Source of the DNA: Agelaius tricolor
Taxonomy: Eukaryota; Chordata; Aves; Passeriformes; Icteridae
Direction: 5' to 3'
DNA length: 64,000 nucleotides
Assembly: GCA_023055355.1 (NCBI GenBank)
Contig: JALJCS010000004.1
Coordinates: forward strand, 19,742,244 to 19,806,243
The notes under the pieces were generated by a model that saw only the letters and a program-made list of their open reading frames with translations, was not told the DNA's origin and made no database searches. The translations under genes and the position numbers were made by a program. Below are positions 10,240 through 20,443 of this stretch, one piece after another. How positions within the stretch are numbered: position 1 is the stretch's first letter; each line of letters opens with the position of its first letter.

Positions 10240-11432
10240 TGGGATCATAAAAGGAAAGTCCTGCCTAATTAATTTGATACCCATCTAGAATAGGGTTACT
10301 TGCCTAATAGATGAAAGGAATGTGGTGGGTAAGGCTTTTCTTGAATTTTGTAATATTTATTATGATTTTGTTAAGATTTTTGATGCTGTCTCTCAAAGTG
10401 TTCTTCTGGACAAGATGTTGTGATGATCAGGTTCACTGGGTGCTGGATGAAAAACCGGCTGAATGTCAGAACTTCAGGGGTTTTAATGTGTGGGGCTGCA
10501 TCTGCCTGGTGAGCAATCACCAGTGGTGCTCCTCAGGAATTCACTGTAGGATCAGTTCTGGTCAACAACCTTATCAATGATCTGGATGCAGGACTTGAAT
10601 GCACCATTAGCAAGTGTGCCAATGATACCAAACTGAGAGGTGCTGCTGACTCTCTCAAGGCACAAGAGCCTTGCAGAGGTATCTGAAATAGATTGGAGCA
10701 CTAGGTAATTATCAGTGGCAAGAAATTAAACAAGAACAAATCCAGATTCTGCCCCTGGGATGCAGTAAAGCTGGGCACCAGTAGAAGCTGGGAGAGGAGT
10801 GTGTGTAGAGCAGCCCTGCCAAAGGGATCTGGGGGTGCTGGTGGGCAGCAGCTCAGGGTGAGCCAGCAGTGTGTGCCCGGGCAGCCAGGAGGGCAAACCC
10901 CATCCCGGGGTGCAGCAGACACAGCATCACCAGCTGGGATTGGGATCATCCCGCTGGATCCAGCCCTGGTGCGCCTCACCCCGAGTCCTGTGTGCAGTGC
11001 TGGGCCCCACACTCTGAGAAGGGTGGGAAGAAGGTCCTGGGATGGTGCAGAGGAGGACAACAGAGCTGGTGGCAGGGCTGGAAGGCACATCCTGTGAGGA
11101 GGGGCTGAGGGCTCTGGGTCTGTCTGGGCTGGAGAGAAGGAGGCTCAGGGGTGATTCATTGCTCTGTACAGCTCCCTGGGCAGGGGACCTGGAGAGGGAG
11201 GCACTGATCTCTTCTCTCTGCTCTGGACATTAGGAAGTACCTCCCTACTGAGAAAATGGTGAAACACTGTCACAGTCTTCCCAGAAAGGTGGTGGATGTC
11301 CTGTGCCTGTCAGTGCACCTGGACAGTGCCATTCACATTGGGCTTTAACTGCTCATCGGCCCTGAAGTGGTCAGGCAGCTAAACTACACAATCTCTTTAA
11401 GTCCTTTCCAACTACTTTATCCTGGGCTAGGT
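10240..11432 (+). mobile_element. CR1 LINE fragment, 3' half, dead
   Basis: Broken reading frames show the C-terminal part of the CR1 reverse transcriptase. GKSCL-like sequence is near 10254. The palm region reads NDLDAGLECTISK near 10575-10614. The catalytic FADD box is replaced by CAND (codons at 10615-10626), so a metal-binding Asp is lost. [13 protein letters not shown] lies at about 11117-11155 and DIRKY-like sequence near 11227. The 3' end carries the typical CR1 tail wording (CTTTCCAACTA near 11402-11414). It is 5'-truncated, internally deleted and full of stops. Its middle part (about 10790-11215) is GC-rich relative to the window and gives several spurious ORFs. Confidence 0.85.
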
Positions 11433-13089
11433 TTGTTTCTGCTATTTAATCAGATAGATCTCTGTTAATTAAAAATCAGTAATTTTCATGTGTCTTTTAA
11501 TTTTGCATGTTTATTTCACTTCTGCATATCAAAAATTATTTGTAAAACACTTGTATGAAGATAGCAAGGACTCTATTAATAAATGAGATTTTTTGCCAAA
11601 TGTGAGGGACAGTCTCTGTAATTTTTGCCATGTAGATGGAAGAGAAATCGCAAAATGTATCCTGCTGCCTCCAGAAATGCCTATCTGCTGCACTGAATTT
11701 AATGACATCTATAGACAACACACCACAGACATATATTATAGCACCATTTAGGTCCCAGCTTTCTGCAAGTCTCCTAAATTTGTTGTTATAAATCTCAAAA
11801 AAACCCAAAAACAACAAAGGACTGAGCTGAGATATCTGAACTGAAATAATGAAAATTGCAACACACAAAATGATATATATCTTTCCTGCAGTATAATCAG
11901 ATTTAGCCCAGATCTGCAAACAGTTGTAAAAAAATCACTTTACTCACATGGGCTCCTATCAGTTGGTTCTGCCACTGAATTCAGTGAAAGTGCTGATACA
12001 CTTATGTTCTTTCATGTCAGAATTGGAAATAAAACTATTACTTAAATATTATCACTCGATGTAGAAAACATCTGGATATGAGACATCTATGCTGGACATT
12101 TCAGCATTGCTGGTTTGAAAAGCAAGGAATAGAAACTGTTTGTTCATCACTCCATAAAGACTATGTTCTCAAGTGATTAAACTGTATTCTTCAAAGTGTT
12201 ATATTTGTGCAGCTGTGCAGCAAATAAGTACAGAATACAAGATATGTTACATATTGCATGTACACCAAAAGCTGTTGAAGTTCCTGGGGGAAGTGTGCAT
12301 TGACTAGGAGGCCCAAGTGCGGAATGTAGGGTTTGTGTTCGTAGAAGTGCCTATTTCTGTACATATGTATGTGCTCAGTCAACACATCCTCAGATACTGC
12401 ATGGATGCAGTATGTGTGTCTTTCCCAGTTCATCCACTCTAAGCACATCCAGAGGCCTTGTCCCCAGGCCGCTCTCTGCAGGTTTGATTTGCATGTATTG
12501 GTACGTCCTGCAGGGTGAAGCAACTCACAAGGAGCAGGCACTGCTCCTGCTCTGGCTGAGTCAGTGGCAGTCACTCAGGGATTCAGTCACAGCAGCAGCA
12601 AACCTGAGCACTCCCATGCCTGCTGCTTGTCATGATCCCAACAATATAGCTACAAACTCCTTTATTTTCCTTCTGACTTTCACACCATTTACCTAACTCA
12701 TGTTAGAGGATACACTTTCACTCTTCCTACAATGACAATGTTTTGTCACTGGAAACAAATGTTTATCCGACGTACAGGGACCCTAGTAACACAGAAGTAC
12801 CATTGGTACAGGCATGGGTTAGTGAGCAAGAGACTTGGTTTCCAAGGTTCACAAGTCCTGCCATCTGTGACAGATGACAATTCCATGTTTCTTTTCTCAC
12901 ACCGGTTTATGGCTGTGCATTCTGTGTGAGTCTTGCAGGCTGTTGAGTAGAGAGCTGAGTAACCAGCTCAGTGTTGATTTGTTTCTCTTGATGAACATAA
13001 GGATATTGTTACTTGCTGCTCTTGCATGGTCAGACTGTGGAGCATCCTTGTTTGACCTTTCAGCTCAGGCAGATGGTGTGATTCATGGG
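11433..13089. other. Intergenic, nothing recognised
   Basis: No gene, RNA or repeat family is recognised. ORFs of 127 codons or fewer lack any family resemblance or splice context. Confidence 0.4.
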
Positions 13090-13171
13090 GTGTCCTGAGC
13101 AGGGCCAGGAGTTGGACTGGATAATCCTCGTGAGTCCTGTCCAACTCAGCATACTCTAGGATTCTGTAATT
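13090..13171 (+). mobile_element. CR1 LINE 3' end
   Basis: The order GGAGTTGGACTGGATAATCC, then TCCTGTCCAACTCAG, then a degraded ATTCTATG-like end (AGGATTCTGTAA, 13158-13169) is the standard CR1 3' terminus in + orientation. The element may begin some tens of bases earlier. It is non-coding and fixed. Confidence 0.85.
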
Positions 13172-14017
13172 TTGTTTTTCTATTTGCACAATATTAGGCC
13201 GGATCTTGCTGACTTCCAATCTTCTAATGATAAATTAGAAATACTCTCTTTAATGATAAATTAACATAAAAAAGAGGTTTCTCTTCCTTTGACATCTCAG
13301 AGAGGTTAGTGAGTGGATCAGCCACCAATGTGTAAGCTTGGAGGAGAAGCAATCATACCTTCCTCTTCATTTTGTACACCACGTGTTGTCTCTGAGTGCT
13401 GAACAAACAACACAAAAGTTAAAGTATCTGCTCTTGCTCTAAGTTACATTATCTGCCCTTGCACTCAGACATGGTTCATGGGGAAATGGAAACAGAAGGG
13501 AGAATGCCAATTCTTCCCAGTACTCCCTACCTAGGGAGAATGTGAAGGAGCAGACCAGCAAGTCAGGCCTTCTGCTTCTCCCACAGAACCCATAGCATGG
13601 AATTTCCTCTTTTGTGATAAAACATTGCTGATAACCACAAAACTGCACACTGGAGCAGTGGCTCATCATGGAAGGATTCAGTATTATCCCTTTTTATGGA
13701 GTGGAAAGAAGTGTGGAGAGCTGAAGCCCCTGCCCAATCCACCTGGAGGAAGGAGGATTCCCTCAAGACAAACACTGTTCACCTCTTCTTGGCTTCATTC
13801 TCCAAGGAGCCTTTGACTTCTAAGGAGACTCACAGCTCAGAAAGTCAAATGCCTTAAAATTAAGAAAAAAAATAATGGCTATCCACCTAGAGCCAAACTC
13901 TGCTGGGCTTATGTGCTTATATCCTGACCCCACCATACCTGGGAGTTTGGTGAAAAGTTGCCATCCATGTCTTAATGGGTGGTTATGCCTCCTTTTCCCT
14001 GGGTCCCTGGATCAGGG
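13172..14017. other. Intergenic, nothing recognised
   Basis: No gene, RNA or repeat family is recognised between two CR1 3' ends of opposite orientation. Confidence 0.4.
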
Positions 14018-14112
14018 AATTACAGAATGGTTTACATTGGGAAAAAACTTCAAAGATCATCTACTACAAAACCTCTGCCACAGGCAGAGGCACCTTCAGG
14101 AAACCCAGCCTG
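14018..14112 (-). mobile_element. CR1 LINE 3' end, reverse orientation
   Basis: The order ATTACAGAATGGTTTACATT, then CTTCAAAGATCATCTA, then CCTCTGCCACAGGCAGAGGC and CACCTTCAGGAAACCCAGCC matches the reverse complement of a CR1 3' end. It is degraded and short. Confidence 0.82.
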
Positions 14113-14411
14113 TTTTTCTGAGTGGTGAAGGAATAGAAAAGAGATAGAAGAGCACTGGATCTGTGGAAAAAAGAAATTGGGTCAGAAATACTGGGTAGTG
14201 CACAAAGCAAAATATTTAAAGGCTCTCTCCTTCTTTCACACACTGGTTACATTCCCCAGATTTTCCCTGTGAGCATGCATGTGCATAGTCACATATGTGT
14301 GATGCCATAGTGTTGGTGGCCTGAGTTACCTTGGTCTTCAATAAGGGCCAAAAAAAAATTTAAAAAATTGGAGAAAGTCAGACTTCTTTGTCCTTGAGGC
14401 TCCTTTCAGGT

Positions 14412-14514
14412 ATAAAAGTGCAAATGTTCATTCTGGGTTTTGAATGCATTGTGTGCAGGCCAATCCCCGAATGAACACTTGCACTTTTATGAATGCATTG
14501 TGTGCAGGCCAATC
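14412..14514. repeat. Composite inverted + direct repeat (template-switch-like)
   Basis: Arm A at 14412-14433 is repeated as its reverse complement at 14469-14490 with one mismatch in 22 bp. Block B at 14442-14465 is repeated directly and exactly (24 bp) at 14491-14514. The order is therefore A, B, A-inverted, B. The duplicated B sits directly against the inverted arm. A TATAAAA string lies at the start of A (14411-14417), with no other promoter evidence. Confidence 0.93.
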
Positions 14515-14529
14515 TAGAGTTGAGTGAGG

Positions 14530-14815
14530 GTTTTGCTGATTTGTTGGGTTTTTTGTTTGGTTGGTTTTTCGGTCTTCAGGGGCTGTAGAGGTTTTTTTTG
14601 CTTGCTTTGGTTTTTTGTTTGTTTGGTTGGTTTGGTTTTTTGTTTGTTTATTTGCTTACTTTTGTGTTTTGTTTTTGGGTGGTTTTTGTTTGTTTGTGGT
14701 TTTGTTGTTGTTTCAGTTTGGGGGTTTTGAGGGGTTGTTTTTGTTTTTTTGGTTTGGCTTGGTTTGGTTTTGTTGTTGTTTTGTTGGTTTTTTTGTTTTT
14801 TACTTTTGACTATTT
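14530..14815. repeat. G/T-rich low-complexity tract
   Basis: Nearly 290 bp are made of T runs broken by G, GG or GGG, with very few A or C on this strand. It has no fixed period, and the opposite strand is C/A-rich. It yields spurious Phe/Gly/Cys/Leu- and Lys/Thr/Gln-rich ORFs on the two strands. Confidence 0.92.
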
Positions 14816-16211
14816 TTCTGTTGGTTTCATTGTGTTTATTTCCCCCAAAATCCCTCTTTTTGGAGTAAAGATAAAACAATTAACAGCTGTGGGATGCAAA
14901 CTTCAAATCTTTGATTCACACAGATTTTAGTTATTACATTAGTTACATGCTCAGGCAAAGCAGAAAATCACTCTAGGAAAAAAATCTCTCCAGTTAGCTC
15001 AAGACTACTAGATTAAGGAAGAGAGGAACTATGCAGTGCAGGATTGCTTTTAAAAATACGTTGCATTCAATCAGGGAATTACATCAGCAGTTGAGTCAAA
15101 GCCTTACTTTCATGAAGATTGGAGCTTCAAATCTGTCTAGACAAGTAATTTACAGCAAGGGGAAAAGTCTAAACCACTGAATCCTAATGTTGTAAACAGT
15201 CTGTTATCAAGACTGGTAATACAGACAGAGCTCTACTTTTTTCAAGGACCACCCACAAGAGAAAGAATTTGATATGGCAACTTGCCTGAAAAATTTATTT
15301 ATGATATCCCAGTATGCGGTAGCTGCATGAAAGAGCTGTACGAGTGGGGAGTGCTTTGCTGAGGGAGCAGCTGATGGGATTGGCCTTGACAGTGACTGCA
15401 GCATGCACTTCAGAAATGTCAGTCCTCCTAAAACACAGAATAAAGACAGGGAGTCTTCAAACAGCCCCTTGACTATTCTGCTCTGTCCTTTGGTCTTTCC
15501 AGTATTACGGCATTTCAAGAATCCCAAATTAATCATAACATGTGTAAAGGGACAGTTGTCTTTCCTCCTGCCCCCTTTCCTTTTAAAGAGCCTTCTTGAT
15601 TAAGAGCCTACTTGCAGACCTTCTGCATGGTCTTTAAGCCACAGTAGCACATATCCTGGTGCATATGGGTTTCTGGAGGTGAAGGGAGAGCTCAGCATTA
15701 CAACCCAGAGTTTTCCAAAGTGAGACACACCATCAGTCACTGTCAGCAGCTGCAGCAGGAGCATGGCAGACATCTGGTATAAACTGCCCCTTGACAGCCC
15801 CTAGCATCTCCTGAGACAACTGTAGGACAATGAGAGCTTTCTAAATCCCATTTTCAGTCTTGGATATTGAAGCTGGATACCAGCATCCACACTTACACAT
15901 TTTAGAACAGTCTGTGTGATCTACATTGAAATTGCTGTCCAGCTTACTGAGAGAATTGAGAGAGAGATAGCAAAATATACTTTTAACTTAAGTCCCCTAC
16001 ATTGATTTTAGTGTATTTTAACCTTTCAGAAATTATTAAAATCAAGAGTGACTGAAATGTTACATAAAGCATATTTTGAACTAAAGCTATCTAAACTTTT
16101 CCAATGTTTCAAATCTAGCTGAATCTGGGCATTTGTCATGAAAAACTGAGGCAGACACACTGAAAAGGAAGCCACCTGTAAAACTGTAAAACAGTTCTCT
16201 CCTCTCCACAA
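14816..16211. other. Intergenic, nothing recognised
   Basis: Ordinary AT-rich sequence. No family match, structured RNA or repeat is recognised. Confidence 0.4.
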
Positions 16212-16388
16212 TGTTTTGGGGTTTTGATTTTAGTGGGTTTGGTTGGGTTGGTTTTTTTTGTTGTTTTTTTTTTTGTTGTTTTTTTTTTTTTTTTTTTGCT
16301 TTGGTTTGGGGTTTTTTTCCAGTTTGGTTTGGCTTTGAGTGTTTTTTAGGGGGTTGACTGGTTGTGAGTTTTTGTTGTTGTTGTTGCT
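16212..16388. repeat. G/T-rich low-complexity tract with long T runs
   Basis: T-rich sequence is interrupted by G runs, followed by a short (TTG)n at about 16372-16388. It has the same strand composition as the tract at 14530-14815. Confidence 0.92.
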
Positions 16389-19300
16389 GCCAAAAAGAAG
16401 GATACATGAAAAAACAAAAGGCTGGTTAGTGTTCCTGGCAACTTGTTTGGTGAAGAAATACACAAAAAAGGAAGCTGGCCCAAGAGGGTTATTAGTACAT
16501 TCTTCTCTCCCCTTCTCTTTCCTCCACTACTCTACAAACTTCTGAGTTGAATGGTTCAGGAGTGAGTGAGTGGGGAGCAAGGTCAAACACAGCTTTACAC
16601 AATGAAATCACATCGTGATAGCTTTGCTAGCTCAAGGGAAGAGTACAAAATCTACTGGAGGATGATCTGTTGCATTTTGCATCACCTTGAATTGTCCAGG
16701 CAGCTAGGATTGTTACTCCCTAGGAACAAATTAAAAATATATAGGGTAGTCCCAAGGAACTTTTTTGGAAAATCTGTGGGGCAAAACAATTGTTGCTACT
16801 TTCAATACAACAAGAGAGTTTGTTGAAACTGTCACCTGGGAGGAGATGTCCTCCTGCCACCAGGCTTTGCTGTGTTGTGAGCACAGTGTGAGTCTGTGCT
16901 GGGGAAATACCTTCACTGAAGAGGTCAATGAAAATTAAATTGAGATCAAAGTTCTTTTCACCGTCTTCAAATAGACGTTCACCTAAAATTTGCTGTAGAA
17001 ATAAATAGTGGGAAGAAACAATGACAAAAACGTATTTGAGCAGAAATATTTGGCAAAGGAAAGGAAGAAGTCAAAAGCAGCCATTTTGATGTAGATTAAA
17101 GCCTATTTTGGGTGCAGGAGAGAGGAGGAGGTGTCTGGCCCCAGTGCCTGACTTGGATCAATAGAAGGGGGGTGATCTAGCCTGAGGACTGATGCAGATA
17201 CAGGGCTCAGGAGGGGGTCTGTGATTATTAAGACCTCTGGATCAAAGTGTCTCTCCATGAAGACAAGAACATTTGTCCCACATCAAAGATACTAAGGTGT
17301 GAAGCCACCTTTTTGGAAGACTTATTGCAGACATAGGGAGACTGGTTAGTATTACTGCTGTTTAATGGCTTAGAATATGATAATACTGTGAGTATTGGGA
17401 AACGTAATTCTTTCCCTATAGATTGGACAGCCTAAGTGGCTTCTGGAAGAAAATAGATGCAGACTATATTAGGATTATAGCTGCTTCCTGTCCAGGGTAG
17501 GTTAACTTCTAAGTGTGCATCAGACAGTACTGATCTGTCTGCGTGGAAAGTAAGCAGGAGAAAGGCTTCCAGTGACCTCAGTGGGCTTTGGATCAATCCC
17601 TATGGAGAAAGAATGAACCTGCAGGAAGCACGACTGTCTACCTTCAGTTCTAATAGGGTTTTTTTACACAGCACAAATTTCTTGCAGGGAAGTGACCCCA
17701 CTGAGTTAATCAGACCAACTGACAATTCTTACTGAATATTGAAGTGCTACTATTGAAACTATGAGAGCAAAATACCAGATTTTAAATGCTTATGTAGGAT
17801 GGCCGAGCTAGTGCCTGGGAATGAGGCGTAGCTTGGCCTCACTCGTGGAACAGGCACAGCAAGGATGTGCTCTGCAGGGAAGCGAGCAGGGTGAGGGAGA
17901 TGTCTTTGTGCTGCTGACATAAGGAACTATCCTTCTTATGTCATACTGGAAAACGGAAGCACTACCTGGCACCTGAAACTGTCTCCTGGGAAGTAGCAAA
18001 CCAAGAGCTGGCCTCACCCCTGAGACATGCTGTGAGAGTGTGTAACCAAAACACAGTCAGCAGTGCAACCCCAGCTTGTGCATGGAGAACGGCAATGGTG
18101 CGTTGCTAGGAGCACTCCAAATTGTACGAAAAGCAGAACAACTCAGGGCTGAGAGAAAAAATTAGACCTTTAGGGTTTATGTACACTGCTGTTTAAATAA
18201 AGCAGTAAAGTTAGAGGGAGCCATGCAGCTATCTGAGCAGGTACCTCTGGGGGGCACTATGACCACAAAATGAAACCCTGGAAAATTTGGCTGCTATTTT
18301 ATTCCCCTGGTTTTTTTCTTCTAATGGCATTGCAGGCTTCGTACACTCATTCAGCTGCTCTCTCCAAGATATATACTGAGGGGTTTTTGTTTGCATGGGT
18401 TTTTTTAAAGCAGAAATGAAAGAAAAATGAAATGCTGATTTTGAGGGAGTTTTTCTTGAGACAGAGCGCAGTGAAACCCAGATGAAGGCATCAGTGATCT
18501 CTGTTCTGCCTCAGCCATACACAGACCACAGCATGTTTCAGCTCCACTCTTAGCTGGAAGGTCTGACAATCCAGCAGAAAGTCCTGCCTTCTGTACACCT
18601 CTCAACAGCATGCCATCCACATTAATAACTTCCGAAACACCTGACTGGGCATGCTCACACCAAAAGCCCACTGATGTCAACACAGCATTGAAGAAGGATC
18701 AACACTACAGGAGATCAGCCCATGGGGCACACCTGGTTCTGGTTTATGTCTGCTCTGCTTGCAGAGTTTGGTCTAAATCCCCTGTGTTGTTCCGTTCCTA
18801 CCCACAGGCTAACATATGGCTGGGAGTCAGATCATCAGACTGCTTTATGGGCTCTTATCTTTCACTGTGCTGCACACAAGCAGAAATACTTCTGGATCTT
18901 GCTCTGGTAGAGCAAACAATTATATAAGTGACATTAGGTAAATAAAACATCTTTTTGCCTTTGAAGAACACAAAAGAATGTTATATATCTTCTTGCTGAT
19001 CAAAGGTTTTATATTGCCCTTTTTGTTAAACACACAGATTGTTGTATTTGTCTAATGTTTACAGCATGTAAGGCTGCTTTAATCTGTCACTCAGATTTCA
19101 TAGTTTGTCTGCCTTTGGTTTTATCTCAGCTTTGAACAATAAGGCTTAGTGAGAAAGTATAACTGGGTATTTATGCCCCCTTTTTATTCCAGCTTAGGTT
19201 TTCACCTGCATCTTCTTTCTAATCCATTCCACCCCCTACTTTCCAGCCTGTGCTGAGCAGCAGTGATGATTTAAGATTATAGTAAACAGGATGGAAATAT

Positions 19301-20056
19301 TTCAGATATCATTGGAATGGTATTCTCCCTCACACACAGTGACAGAGGGACTTGAGTGTGCATGCAAGAGTGGGAGAAAAAAAAGAAGGCTGTAAAAGGA
19401 ACTGAATTTAAGCATTGGCAGCCAGACAGTGGTGTTCTCTGGCAGACTGGCAGCTGCAAGTTGCCTGGAGACTTTTTGGGCATGGTCAGGAACCACAGAG
19501 GCGGTGGAGCCAGGCTTCATGACACCCTCAACAGCACAGCCAGACAGTCACACAGACTTCACAGCACCATTTTAAAGCATTCTTAAATCTAAATCACCTT
19601 GAATTGTAGAGTCCAAAGCTGATTTTCTAAAAATGCAAATGAAGTTCTGAGCCTATGTGAAAGTTATGAGACAAGTATAACTTGTAACTTCAGCTTTTTC
19701 AATTCATCTGAATGCTTATCTTTTTTAAACAAATAAATATTGATTCCCTGATATTTTAGAGTGGAGACCCCAACTCAGCTTAAACAAATAAAGCAGCTCA
19801 TCTCAGTGGGCTCCTCCAGGGCTTGCTGTAGCTTGGCCTGTGTCTGATTCTTTCACTGATCTCTGGTACCTAGATAGGTCATGCAGTGAATTTGTTTCTT
19901 GACTTCTTTGTTTTCTTCCTTAGATGGGACCTGTGAAAACTAAAGCCTCTTTAAGATGAAAATTAATGAAACCAGTTTTGCTAGCAAGAGTTGAATACTT
20001 TGTGACTTTAATCAAGGGCCATTCTTTACCTTGTTTCTCTCTACTGTATTTTACAG
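16389..20056. other. Intergenic, nothing recognised
   Basis: No gene or repeat family is recognised with confidence. A phrase at about 17575-17608 resembles wording seen in old sauropsid interspersed repeats but is too short to assign. Confidence 0.35.
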
Positions 20057-20443
20057 AGGCAGAATATCTGGGTCACCTGGAAAGAAAACTTTTTGATGAA
20101 TAAAGATGTGCATGCTAGGAAGTGGAGAAGAAAGAAACCTAGAGATGAGCTGTTTAGGAAAAGGGATGTGAGATTTACAGGAGAAGTGGCCCTGGTGGCA
20201 AAAGAAGCTTGGAGAAATGTCTGCAAGGTGTGGGTTCTGGACATAACCTCCAGTGAGGCAACCAAAGGAGGACAGCTGCAGACTGAAAGAGTAGGAATGT
20301 GTCACAGCTGAGGTACTAGAACAAAGACCTAGGAGAGCAAAAGATGTCCATGAAGATGGAAATCAGCTTGTGATGCAAATGTCTAATGCCCAAAGCCAAG
20401 TGGAAGGAGTTTCTGTAGAGGGGAAATTGAGAAAGCAGCAACA
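20057..20443 (+). other. Splice-bounded, possibly transcribed segment (candidate noncoding exon)
   Basis: A pyrimidine-rich tract (TTTCTCTCTACTG, then TATTTTACAG) ends just before 20057, and AACAG followed by GTAAGTAA begins the next unit at 20444, an ideal donor. The 387 bp between are purine-rich and unlike the flanks. The best frame (20093-20311) is Lys/Arg-rich and resembles no family, so if this is an exon it is more likely noncoding. Splice-like motifs also occur by chance, so support is modest. Confidence 0.22.

Noticed and set aside
10701..11233. Several ORFs of 63-129 codons in both directions
   Set aside because: They are remnants and wrong frames of the CR1 LINE; the true frame is interrupted.
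14411..14417. TATAAAA string as a promoter
   Set aside because: It lies inside the composite repeat. There is no initiator, CpG island or downstream gene.
14514..14930. ORFs of 68-121 codons on both strands
   Set aside because: They are composition artefacts of the G/T-rich tract, with no domain or splice support.
17560..17610. Phrase with CTCAGTGGGCTTTGGATCAA resembling an old sauropsid repeat
   Set aside because: Too short to assign to a family without a repeat library.
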